Shown piece after piece: positions 1 to 7,204 of a DNA stretch of 39,305 nucleotides. Position numbers and translations under genes: made by a program. Source of the DNA: Patescibacteria group bacterium (GTDB lineage Bacteria > Patescibacteriota > Patescibacteriia > UBA1558 > UBA10009); the NCBI GenBank assembly GCA_018817315.1, contig JAHITV010000010.1, positions 1 to 39,305 on the forward strand, in the 5' to 3' direction. How positions within the stretch are numbered: the stretch's first letter is position 1; the number at the start of each line of letters is the position of its first letter. The notes under the pieces were generated by a model. That model had not been told where the DNA came from, made no database searches, and saw only the letters and a list, made by a program, of their open reading frames with translations.

Positions 1-1
1 A

Positions 2-1894
2 GAAAGAATTATTGATGAACTTTACAAAAATATTAAAGGGATAAGATATAATTTTAATGATATTCCAGCAGATATTTTTGGTAGAATATATGAGCAGTAT
101 TTAAGTGCTATACAACAAGAATCGGCTTTGGTAAAAAGTAAAAGAAAATCTCAAGGTATTTTTTACACCCCCCGTTTCGTAGTGGATTATATAACAAAAA
201 ATACTGTTGGTTACAAATTAACACAATCAGCAAGCGAATTAAGGGAACTTAAAGTATTAGATCCGGCTTGCGGCTCTGGTTCTTTTTTAATCTCAACTTT
301 TTTAATTCTTGATGATTATTTGAGGCAATTACAAAATCGTTCAAATAAAAATATTAATGAACAAAAAGCGCCATTAAGTAATTATATAAGAAGACTACCA
401 ATATTAAAGAATAATATTTTTGGTGTAGATTTAGATGAAAAAGCCGTGGAAATTGCGCAATTGAATCTGATGCTTAAGGTCTTAGAAGGTGAAAATTTAT
501 TGCCAGATTTAGAAGAAAATATTAAGCAGGGTAATTCTTTAATTTTTGGAACTGCAAAAGAACTTAAAAAATTTTATGGCGATAGATACAAGGACAAGTC
601 GCCATTTATTTGGCAGGAAAAGTTTAAAGAGGTGTTTAATAGAAAAAATCCCGGTTTTGATATTATCATCGGTAATCCACCATGGGGAGCGAATATTGAT
701 GAGGATATAGAGTATTTGGAAAAATATTATCCTGATTCTACTAAGCAGTATAAGGATATTTATAAGGTTTTCATTGATAAATCTTTGCAGTTGTTAAGAA
801 ACGGCGGTTTACTTGGTTTTATTGTGCCAAATACTTTTCTTTTTCAGCCGCGCTATAAAGACATTCGTCAGCTGCTTTTAAAGTTTAAACTATTAAAGAT
901 AGTTAATTTAGGAGAAAGGATTTTCGAGGGCGTGGAAGCGCCGTGTTGTATTTTTATTGTCCAAAAAGCCAGTTTAGCTAATAACATTATTGAAGTACTG
1001 GATTTATCTCAATATAAAACTAATGATATTAAAGAAAAATTGTTAAAAAATTTAAATTACGTAAAAATTAAACAAGATGACTATCTAAACACTCCTGATA
1101 ATATTTTCTCTGCCTTGATAAAAAAGAAAAAAGAAGATGAATTGCCACTTGATGAAATTATGGATTGCCGGGACGCTGGTATTAAATACCAAAGAATTAA
1201 TGTGGGTTTACAAAGAAAAGGCGATAATGATTTATATGATAGATTATTTTATACGGGCAAAATTAAAAATGTCAATGATAAGCAATATATTATTGGGAAA
1301 GATGTTAATAGATATAAGTTAGAACCACAAGAACAAAGATATCTAAGACACAATTTTAAAAATTTATTACAACAAAATGAGATTGTATATTTTAATGAGA
1401 AATATTTAAATCATAAAGAAAAAGTTGTATGGCGACAGACAAGTGATATATTACGAGCGACTATTATTAATAAAATATGGTTTGCCAATACATTACAAGT
1501 TGCAATATTAAAAAACGAATGGAAAAATAAAATTGATATTTATTATTTACTTGCTTTGCTAAATTCCAAATATTTGAATTATCTGTATATTCAGAATGTC
1601 AGAGAAACAGGACGAGTTTTCCCGCAGGTAAAATTAGGTAAAGTTAAAATACTGCCAATTAAGTTAGCATCAAAAAGCCAGCAGAAGGTTTTATCTGATT
1701 TAGCAAAAAGGATGTTAGAATTGGATAAACAGCTTTTAGGAATACAGAATGATGATATTCAACATCCTGAAGAAGAAAGAGAAATTAATAATCAACTTAA
1801 TAAAACCGATTCTGAAATTGACCAAAAGGTTTATGGATTGTATGGTTTGACTGATAAGGAGATTGAGATAGTGGAGAATTCTTATAACAAATAG
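2..1894 (+). CDS. Adenine-specific DNA methylase / type IIG-like restriction-modification enzyme, 5' partial
   Basis: The frame is open to the left edge with no stop, so the TTG at 128 is not the true start: codons from base 2 encode a stretch containing FGRIYEQYLS, typical of the region before the methylase core in Eco57I/TaqI-like enzymes. After it come a YTP motif, motif I (DPACGSGSF, about residue 45 counted from base 128), the N6-adenine motif IV NPPW (about residue 183), and a C-terminal TaqI-like target-recognition region (RVFPQVKLGKVKILPI). The protein should transfer methyl from SAM to adenine in a specific DNA site. Whether it also cuts DNA depends on the missing N-terminus. The NYN gene follows 3 bp after its stop. 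Confidence 0.85.
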   Translation, partial: ERIIDELYKNIKGIRYNFNDIPADIFGRIYEQYLSAIQQESALVKSKRKSQGIFYTPRFVVDYITKNTVGYKLTQSASELRELKVLDPACGSGSFLISTFLILDDYLRQLQNRSNKNINEQKAPLSNYIRRLPILKNNIFGVDLDEKAVEIAQLNLMLKVLEGENLLPDLEENIKQGNSLIFGTAKELKKFYGDRYKDKSPFIWQEKFKEVFNRKNPGFDIIIGNPPWGANIDEDIEYLEKYYPDSTKQYKDIYKVFIDKSLQLLRNGGLLGFIVPNTFLFQPRYKDIRQLLLKFKLLKIVNLGERIFEGVEAPCCIFIVQKASLANNIIEVLDLSQYKTNDIKEKLLKNLNYVKIKQDDYLNTPDNIFSALIKKKKEDELPLDEIMDCRDAGIKYQRINVGLQRKGDNDLYDRLFYTGKIKNVNDKQYIIGKDVNRYKLEPQEQRYLRHNFKNLLQQNEIVYFNEKYLNHKEKVVWRQTSDILRATIINKIWFANTLQVAILKNEWKNKIDIYYLLALLNSKYLNYLYIQNVRETGRVFPQVKLGKVKILPIKLASKSQQKVLSDLAKRMLELDKQLLGIQNDDIQHPEEEREINNQLNKTDSEIDQKVYGLYGLTDKEIEIVENSYNK

Positions 1895-1897
1895 CTT

Positions 1898-2566
1898 ATG
1901 GATTTAGAAGAATTTAAAACTAAAGTGATTAAAGAGAAATTTGGTATAAATTCAGAACAATTTTTTAATATTTATACATTTGTTGATTTTGGGAATGTTA
2001 GACATTGGGCTAAAGAGTTTTGGCCGATGGAAAATAAATACAGAATTTGTGTAGAGATAGATATAGAAAAATTAGGAAAAATTTGTGAATGTATAAAGTC
2101 CCAAAAGAGATTTTTCTACTATGGCTATTATCCTAAAAGAGATGATTTAGATTGGAATCATCCACTTAATTTAAAATATAGAAAATCTATTGCTAGAGTT
2201 AATAAAGCAAAGGAGTCAGGTTTTAAAAAACGTACAAAAGAGATAAAAATGATTCCTCATTATGATGAGGGTGGTAAATTTATTGGTAAGATGCCAAAAT
2301 GTAATTTTGACGTAGAGATCACGATGGATATGTTGATGAAGATAAATAAATATGATTCGGTTATGTTGTTATCTGGTGATAGTGATTTTGGTGGATTATT
2401 GAGTTATCTAAAAAGTAAAGGTAAAAAGATTATTATAGTTTGTACCAGAAATTACATGAGCACAGAGTTAGAATCAGTTAAAGATAAATTTATACCAGCT
2501 GAATTATTGAAGGATTTTCTAAGATTTGAAAATAAAAACACTCCGCCTGTTAAGGCGGAGGAATAA
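1898..2566 (+). CDS. NYN-domain (LabA/DUF88-like) putative RNase
   Basis: This 222-aa protein has the acidic pattern of NYN/PIN-like nucleases: FVDFGNVRHW near residue 27, an aspartate in FDVEITMDMLM near residue 140, and LLSGDSDFGGLL near residue 157, followed by the hydrophobic strand KKIIIVC. The family folds like PIN nucleases and is expected to cut RNA with a metal ion. It starts 3 bp after the methylase stop, so the two are probably cotranscribed and translationally coupled. That pairing suggests a restriction or RNA-targeting role, which is inference. Its last codons run through a GC-rich hairpin, so the C-terminal tail is probably set by a repeat. Confidence 0.8.
   Translation: MDLEEFKTKVIKEKFGINSEQFFNIYTFVDFGNVRHWAKEFWPMENKYRICVEIDIEKLGKICECIKSQKRFFYYGYYPKRDDLDWNHPLNLKYRKSIARVNKAKESGFKKRTKEIKMIPHYDEGGKFIGKMPKCNFDVEITMDMLMKINKYDSVMLLSGDSDFGGLLSYLKSKGKKIIIVCTRNYMSTELESVKDKFIPAELLKDFLRFENKNTPPVKAEE
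2541..2560. repeat. GC-rich mini-palindrome overlapping the end of the NYN gene
   Basis: CTCCGCC at 2541-2547 pairs with GGCGGAG at 2554-2560 across a 6-nt loop. No T-run follows, so it is not a standard terminator. It encodes the C-terminal tail of the NYN protein and resembles the GC-rich palindromes at 10380, 21449, 27163 and 30367. Confidence 0.7.
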
Positions 2567-2647
2567 ATACGATCCTATTATCCTATAGGTGAGGGTAGCT
2601 TTCGCTACAAATATACAATATCATAATTCAAAGCGGTTTGTCAATAG

Positions 2648-2656
2648 TTATCCACA
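2648..2656 (+). promoter_or_regulatory. Perfect DnaA-box consensus TTATCCACA
   Basis: The nonamer lies 12 bp before the hydrogenase start codon, in a 102-bp gap with no SD sequence and no clear -35/-10 pair. Exact copies of the consensus also occur (reverse orientation) at 30716, 35915, 36793 and 37819. DnaA binding here is inferred from sequence only. Confidence 0.45.
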
Positions 2657-2668
2657 ATCATTAAATAT

Positions 2669-3919
2669 ATGAAAATACAAATAAATCATTTAGCCAAAAT
2701 GGAGGGGCATGCCAGTTTTATTGGTGCTTTGGAAAACGGCGATGTTCGTCAGGCAAAAATCATTACCGAAGAAGGCGTGCGTTTGGTTGAAGGATGTTTA
2801 CAGGGAAAATCAATGTATGATGCCCATGTGATTACCATGAGAATTTGCGGTATTTGTCCGATAGTGCATAATTTAACGTCCATTAAAGCCATGGAAGACA
2901 TTCTAGGCGCAAAAGTCAGTCAGCAAACAGTTAAACTAAGAAAATTAATGGAACTGGCGCAATTGATTCATTCTCATGCCATGCATTTGTATTTTTTGTC
3001 TTTACCTGATTTTTTGGATTATAATGATACTGTTAAGATGATTAAAAAATATCCTAAAGAAGCGCAGATCGCTTTGCGATTAAGAGAGTTCGGTAATTTA
3101 TTGAATGAAGCAATTGGAGGTAGAGCTATTCATCCGTTAAATAACTGGCTGGGCGGTTTTAAAGTCTTGCCTGATATCAAAGAGCTTAGAAACATCCAGT
3201 CGCAAACAGAAAAAACTTTAAGTGAAGCAATTAAGCTGGCTAACTTTTTTGCTAAGTTAAAATATCCAAAGTTTGAAAGAAAAACTGAATTTGTTTCACT
3301 TTATCATCCCAAAGAATATGCCATTTACGACGGTCAGCTCATAACTTCAATAGGTAAAAAATACACTCCTCAAAAATTTTATCAAAAAATGCAGGAAGTT
3401 GAAGAAAAAGGAGCAATGGCTAAAAGAGCTTTATGGTTTGATACTCATTTTATGGTTGGTGCTTTAGCCAGAGTTAACAATCACGGTCATCAGTTAAATA
3501 ACGAAGCCAAAAAGATTTGGCAAAAAGTTCATGGCAAGAAAAAAGTTTATAACACTTTTTATAATGTTTTAGCCCAGGCCGTGGAAGTAGTACACTGCGT
3601 GGAAGAAGTTCAAAAGATTTTAAAAGCTTTAAGATTAAAAGAGGAAAAAATAAAAGATTTTAAGATTAAACCAGGTCAGGGTCTGGCAGTAGTAGAAGCG
3701 CCGCGCGGCGTTTTATTCCATCAATACGAAATTAATAAACAAGGCAGAATTGTTAAAGCCAATGTTATTACACCCACCGTGATGTTTTTAGGGAATCTTG
3801 AGGATGATTTAGCTGAATATTTGCCTAAAATCAAAGCCATGTCAGAAAAGAAACGTCGTAATTATCTTAGAATGTTGATTAGAGCTTATGATCCTTGTAT
3901 TTCATGTGCAACACATTAG
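2669..3919 (+). CDS. [NiFe] hydrogenase large (catalytic) subunit, cytosolic group 3b-like
   Basis: The 416-aa protein has both nickel-binding cysteine motifs: L1 RICGICPIVH near residues 57-66 and L2 DPCISCATH at the C-terminus. It should carry the NiFe(CN)2CO centre and catalyse reversible hydrogen oxidation, coupled in group 3b enzymes to NADP(H) and polysulfide. The stop codon follows directly after the last L2 histidine, so the C-terminal peptide usually removed by a maturation protease is absent. No small subunit or diaphorase gene lies next to it: upstream is the methylase-NYN pair, and downstream a hypA-like gene. Group 3b is my best fit from MEGHASF and the overall length; a group 3d or 4 relative is less likely. 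Confidence 0.88.
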   Translation: MKIQINHLAKMEGHASFIGALENGDVRQAKIITEEGVRLVEGCLQGKSMYDAHVITMRICGICPIVHNLTSIKAMEDILGAKVSQQTVKLRKLMELAQLIHSHAMHLYFLSLPDFLDYNDTVKMIKKYPKEAQIALRLREFGNLLNEAIGGRAIHPLNNWLGGFKVLPDIKELRNIQSQTEKTLSEAIKLANFFAKLKYPKFERKTEFVSLYHPKEYAIYDGQLITSIGKKYTPQKFYQKMQEVEEKGAMAKRALWFDTHFMVGALARVNNHGHQLNNEAKKIWQKVHGKKKVYNTFYNVLAQAVEVVHCVEEVQKILKALRLKEEKIKDFKIKPGQGLAVVEAPRGVLFHQYEINKQGRIVKANVITPTVMFLGNLEDDLAEYLPKIKAMSEKKRRNYLRMLIRAYDPCISCATH

Positions 3920-3922
3920 TTA

Positions 3923-3980
3923 TAGTAATCAGTAACTGGTAACTAATACCTAAACCTCTAGTTACTGATTACTAGTTACC
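3923..3980. repeat. Long inverted repeat between hydrogenase and hypA genes
   Basis: A 14-bp arm TAGTAATCAGTAAC (3923-3936) is exactly complementary to GTTACTGATTACTA (3961-3974). A second arm pair, GGTAACTA (3939-3946) and TAGTTACC (3973-3980), overlaps it and offers an alternative fold. No T-run follows. It may shape RNA stability between the two genes or be a mobile palindromic repeat. Confidence 0.7.
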
Positions 3981-3994
3981 GATTACCAAAAATT

Positions 3995-4249
3995 ATGCAC
4001 GATATTCACGAAGCCAATCGTATTGCTCAAATAATTATTGAGTATCTTAGAAAAAATAGTTTAAAGAAACTGACTGCTATTGAAATTGAACTGGGAACTA
4101 TTATTGAACACGGCGAAGATGTTCTGCCGGAAAATCTGGATTTTAATTTAAAAATGATACTTAAAGATTATCTGGATGAGAACACTGAAATCAAAATAAA
4201 AAAAACCAAGGGAGATTCCTGGAAACTGGTTTCTATTGAGGGAGAATAA
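3995..4249 (+). CDS. hypA: HypA-like nickel chaperone lacking the zinc domain
   Basis: HypA delivers nickel to the hydrogenase large subunit through an N-terminal Met-His-Glu site. This protein starts MHDIHEAN and continues with the HypA helix-strand pattern (IAQIIIEYLRKNSLKKLTAIEIELG), so the nickel-binding His2 is kept. It is 84 aa against about 110-115 for the family, and it contains no cysteine: the four-Cys zinc segment is gone and the terminal strand WKLVSIEGE, which follows that segment in HypA, is joined on directly. Its place just after the hydrogenase gene supports the role. The pgk start is 11 bp downstream. Confidence 0.75.
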   Translation: MHDIHEANRIAQIIIEYLRKNSLKKLTAIEIELGTIIEHGEDVLPENLDFNLKMILKDYLDENTEIKIKKTKGDSWKLVSIEGE

Positions 4250-4260
4250 TCAAGATAAAA

Positions 4261-5430
4261 ATGAAATTAAAAACAATCAAACAGGTTAAAAATCTAAAAA
4301 ATAAAAAAGTGCTGTTGCGCGTAGGTTTTGATACACCTTTGGATGAAAAAGGAATGATTATTGATGATTTTAGAATTAAACAGGGTTTGGAAACAATTAA
4401 ATATTTATTAGCCAAAGGCGCAGGTATTATTTTAATTAATAAAATGGGCAGACCAAAAGGTAAAGTAGTGGCTAAACTTTCTAATAAAGCAGTGGCTAAG
4501 AGATTATCACAATTATTAAAGGTGAAAGTTATACAATTACCAAAAGTTGTCGGTTTTAAAAATTCTGTCATTATCAAAAATTTAAAAAAAGGACAAATAG
4601 TAATGCTGGAAAATGTTCGTTTTCACCATGGTGAGCAAAGTAATGATAAAAATTTTGCTAAACAATTGGCTGGTTTAGGAGATATTTATGTTAATGATGC
4701 TTTTTCTGTTTGTCATAGAGAAGCTGCTTCAATTACTGCTATTACAGATTATTTGCCAGCTTACGCCGGTTTGTTATTGGCAAAAGAAGTGGAAATTTTA
4801 AGTCAGGTTTTAAAAAGTAAAGTTAAGCCAAAAATAGCTATTATTGGCGGAGCAAAACTGGAAACTAAAGTAAAAGTCATTAAAAATTTATTGAAGAAAA
4901 CGGATCAGGTGTTGCTTGGCGGTGCAGTAGCCAACAATTTTATCAAAGCCAGGGGATATAATATTGGAAAGTCTCTTTATGACAAAGATTATTTATCTCA
5001 AGCAAAAAAAATGCTTGGTCAAAAGTTAATCATTCCTCAAGATGTGGTTACAACAACTTCTATTTCTACTAAAATTTCAATTCAGGTTAAACAGCTAGAC
5101 AAAATTAATAAGAATGATTATATTTTAGATATCGGACCAAAGACAATTAATAATTATTTTAAATTTTTAAAGAAAGCAAGGATTGTTATTTGGAACGGTC
5201 CTCTTGGTTATTTTGAAATTAAAGAATTTAAAAAAGCTTCAGAAAAAATCAGCAGATTTTTAGCGCAGTCTTCGGCTAAAACTATTATCGGAGGAGGGGA
5301 AACAATACAGTTAGTCAATGATTTGGCTTTAAGTAAAAAATTTACCTTTATCTCAACCGGGGGAGGAGCAATGCTGGAATTTTTGGAAGGTAAAGTGTTG
5401 CCAGGATTAAAACCGTTAATTAGAAATTAA
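4261..5430 (+). CDS. pgk: Phosphoglycerate kinase, divergent
   Basis: The enzyme transfers phosphate from 1,3-bisphosphoglycerate to ADP in glycolysis. Visible landmarks are GRPKG (residues 63-67), LENVRFHHGE, NDAFSVCHREAAS, GGAKLETK, WNGPLGYFE and GGGET near residue 343; 389 aa is normal. Several usual substrate contacts differ: the RVDFNVP motif reads RVGFDTP (Asp to Gly22, Asn to Asp24), the His of the usual SHLGRPKG is Lys61, and the usual GGGD is GGGE. The arginines of the triose-phosphate pocket appear kept. It lies in a run with hypA, eno and gpmI, and the ATG at 4261 has no SD sequence. Confidence 0.93.
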   Translation: MKLKTIKQVKNLKNKKVLLRVGFDTPLDEKGMIIDDFRIKQGLETIKYLLAKGAGIILINKMGRPKGKVVAKLSNKAVAKRLSQLLKVKVIQLPKVVGFKNSVIIKNLKKGQIVMLENVRFHHGEQSNDKNFAKQLAGLGDIYVNDAFSVCHREAASITAITDYLPAYAGLLLAKEVEILSQVLKSKVKPKIAIIGGAKLETKVKVIKNLLKKTDQVLLGGAVANNFIKARGYNIGKSLYDKDYLSQAKKMLGQKLIIPQDVVTTTSISTKISIQVKQLDKINKNDYILDIGPKTINNYFKFLKKARIVIWNGPLGYFEIKEFKKASEKISRFLAQSSAKTIIGGGETIQLVNDLALSKKFTFISTGGGAMLEFLEGKVLPGLKPLIRN

Positions 5431-5472
5431 TTATCCTTACACGAATTTTTTATAAACAATAATCAATATTCT

Positions 5473-6753
5473 ATGTCACAAAAAATTGAAAAAATTTATG
5501 CCCGTGAAATTTTAGATTCCCGCGGTAATCCAACATTAGAGGTGACCGTCACTACTAAAAAAGGAATTGTTGGCAAAGCTAGTGTTCCTTCTGGTGCTTC
5601 TATTGGCGTTCATGAAGCTTTGGAATTAAGAGATGGTGATTTGCAACGTTATGGCGGTAAAGGTGTTTTAAAAGCTGTTCTTAATGTTAATGAAACCATT
5701 AGCAAAGTTTTAAAAGGTCAATCAGTTGATCAGCTGGCTATCATTGATCAGAGATTAATTGAATTAGACGGTACGGAAAATAAATCAAAACTGGGAGCTA
5801 ATACCATGATCGGCGTTTCTTTGGCTTGTGCTAGAGCTGGAGCTTTAGCACATAAAGCGCCTTTATATAAATTTATAAATCAGTTTTATAAATTTAGAAT
5901 TAAACAGTATAAAATGCCGGTGACTTTGGCAAATCTGATAAACGGCGGCAGGCATTCTGATTCTAATTTGGATATTCAGGAGTTTTGGGTAGTTCCTGAA
6001 GGAATCAAAAGTTTTTCCGAAGGGACACGTGCTATTTCTGAAGTTCATCATGAATTAGGGAAGATTTTGGTCCGTCAGGGTTATGACAGCGATATTGGTG
6101 ATGAAGGCGGTTATGCTCCAGATTTAACTTCTAATGAAGAAGCTTTACAGTTGATTTTAAAAGCTATAAGTGGTGCCGGCTACAATGTGGCGCAGGATAT
6201 TTCTTTAGGTATTGATGCTGGCTCTTCAACCTTTTTTAATAGCAGCGAACATAAGTATAATTTAGATTTGGACAAATTAAGTTTAACCAGTGATGAAATG
6301 ATTAATTTTTATCTTAAATGGTTGTCGCTTTATCCTTTGACAGTTATAGAAGATCCTTTAGCAGAAGATGACTGGGAGGGTTGGCATAAATTAAGCGATC
6401 AATTGGCAGTTAATCATCCTAATTTATTGTTGGTAGGGGATGATCTTTTTACCACTAATATCAAAAGATTGCAGAGAGGTATTGATGAAAAAATTGCTAA
6501 CGGAATTATTATTAAACCAAATCAGATAGGCACTTTAAGCGAAACTATAAGTTGCATAAAATTAGCCCAGGAAAATAATTATAAAATTATTGTCTCTCAT
6601 CGCAGTGGTGGTACAGAGGATACTTTTATTTCTGATCTGGCTGTAGCTGTTGGCGCACCTTTTGTTAAAATTGGCGCTACTTCAAGATCTGACAGGGTAG
6701 CAAAATACAACAGGTTAATGGAAATAGAAGGAGAATTAAAAACTCAAAAGTAG
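5473..6753 (+). CDS. eno: Enolase
   Basis: Converts 2-phosphoglycerate to phosphoenolpyruvate. The 426-aa length is typical. The N-terminus has AREILDSRGNPTLEV and GASIGVHEALELRD. The metal and catalytic segments are visible in order: GIDAGSS, VIEDPLAEDDW, LLVGDDLFTTN, KPNQIGTLSET, VSHRSGGTED and GATSRSDRVAKYNRL, including the catalytic lysine (IIKPNQ). It follows pgk by 42 bp on the same strand, without an SD sequence. Its 3' end converges on a minus-strand hypothetical gene. Confidence 0.97.
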   Translation: MSQKIEKIYAREILDSRGNPTLEVTVTTKKGIVGKASVPSGASIGVHEALELRDGDLQRYGGKGVLKAVLNVNETISKVLKGQSVDQLAIIDQRLIELDGTENKSKLGANTMIGVSLACARAGALAHKAPLYKFINQFYKFRIKQYKMPVTLANLINGGRHSDSNLDIQEFWVVPEGIKSFSEGTRAISEVHHELGKILVRQGYDSDIGDEGGYAPDLTSNEEALQLILKAISGAGYNVAQDISLGIDAGSSTFFNSSEHKYNLDLDKLSLTSDEMINFYLKWLSLYPLTVIEDPLAEDDWEGWHKLSDQLAVNHPNLLLVGDDLFTTNIKRLQRGIDEKIANGIIIKPNQIGTLSETISCIKLAQENNYKIIVSHRSGGTEDTFISDLAVAVGAPFVKIGATSRSDRVAKYNRLMEIEGELKTQK

Positions 6754-6764
6754 GAAGTTAGCGG

Positions 6765-6794
6765 AAAAAAAGAAGGCCTTTAATTTCGGGCCTT
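6765..6794 (-). terminator. Rho-independent terminator of the minus-strand gene 6780-7127
   Basis: Read on the minus strand, AAGGCC (6794-6789) pairs with GGCCTT (6778-6773) and is followed by a run of seven T (6771-6765). The gene's TAA lies inside the loop. There is no matching T-run in the plus direction, so it does not serve enolase. Confidence 0.7.
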
Positions 6795-7127
6795 GCTTGC
6801 TCTTGATTTTTCCAGAGCATTTCTTACTCTGGCACGAGCAATTATTTGCAGCGCTTCCCTTTGTTGTTCAGGGGGTATGGATTCAAAATTTGTTCCAATA
6901 AGAGGATCAAAGTTTATTTCCTCATCGAGATTAAAGATGAATTCTGTTCCGTCATTAATTCCTTCTGGTAGCTCTGGGAGTAAAGTGCCATGAGCAATTA
7001 CAGAATTTGAATCTTCAGGGATTTCACAGAGCATTATCATTAGTGTAGGATTTAGTTCATCAAAAGATTTCTTACCTACACCAACACCACTTTTGCTGCA
7101 TTTCAAAACAAGAAATTTTTTAGTCAT
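6780..7127 (-). CDS. Hypothetical acidic protein, 115 aa
   Basis: I do not recognise the family. The protein is soluble, with no membrane segment, and opens with KKFLVLKCSKSGVGVGKKSF, a strand-rich start. An acidic middle (FNLDEEINFDPL) is followed by an amphipathic helix (PPEQQREALQIIARARVRNALEKS). The start is supported by AGAGG about 9 bases upstream on the minus strand, and the gene has its own terminator. It sits alone between eno and gpmI in the opposite orientation, so it is a separate transcription unit inside the glycolytic run. Confidence 0.65.
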   Translation of the reverse strand: MTKKFLVLKCSKSGVGVGKKSFDELNPTLMIMLCEIPEDSNSVIAHGTLLPELPEGINDGTEFIFNLDEEINFDPLIGTNFESIPPEQQREALQIIARARVRNALEKSRASKARN

Positions 7128-7141
7128 CCTGAAAACCTCTT

Positions 7142-7158
7142 CTTTTCTTTGAGAAAAG
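7142..7158. repeat. Perfect small inverted repeat between divergent genes
   Basis: CTTTTCT (7142-7148) and AGAAAAG (7152-7158) form a 7-bp stem with a 3-nt loop. It lies between the start of the minus-strand hypothetical gene and the putative gpmI promoter, in the 5' leader of the former. It may be an operator or an mRNA hairpin. Confidence 0.45.
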
Positions 7159-7159
7159 A

Positions 7160-7168
7160 TGATACAAT
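7160..7168 (+). promoter_or_regulatory. Extended -10 promoter candidate for the gpmI pair
   Basis: TG-A-TACAAT fits an extended -10 element (TGnTATAAT with one mismatch). No good -35 is seen 17 bp upstream. Transcription would begin near 7175, giving a leader of about 30 nt. Confidence 0.4.
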
Positions 7169-7204
7169 GTTCTAAAGATTAATTTATAAATCATTTTTTA
7201 AAAT

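Noticed and set aside
128-130. TTG start for the methylase gene
   Set aside because: The frame is open from base 2 and the upstream codons match the family, so the gene starts outside the window.
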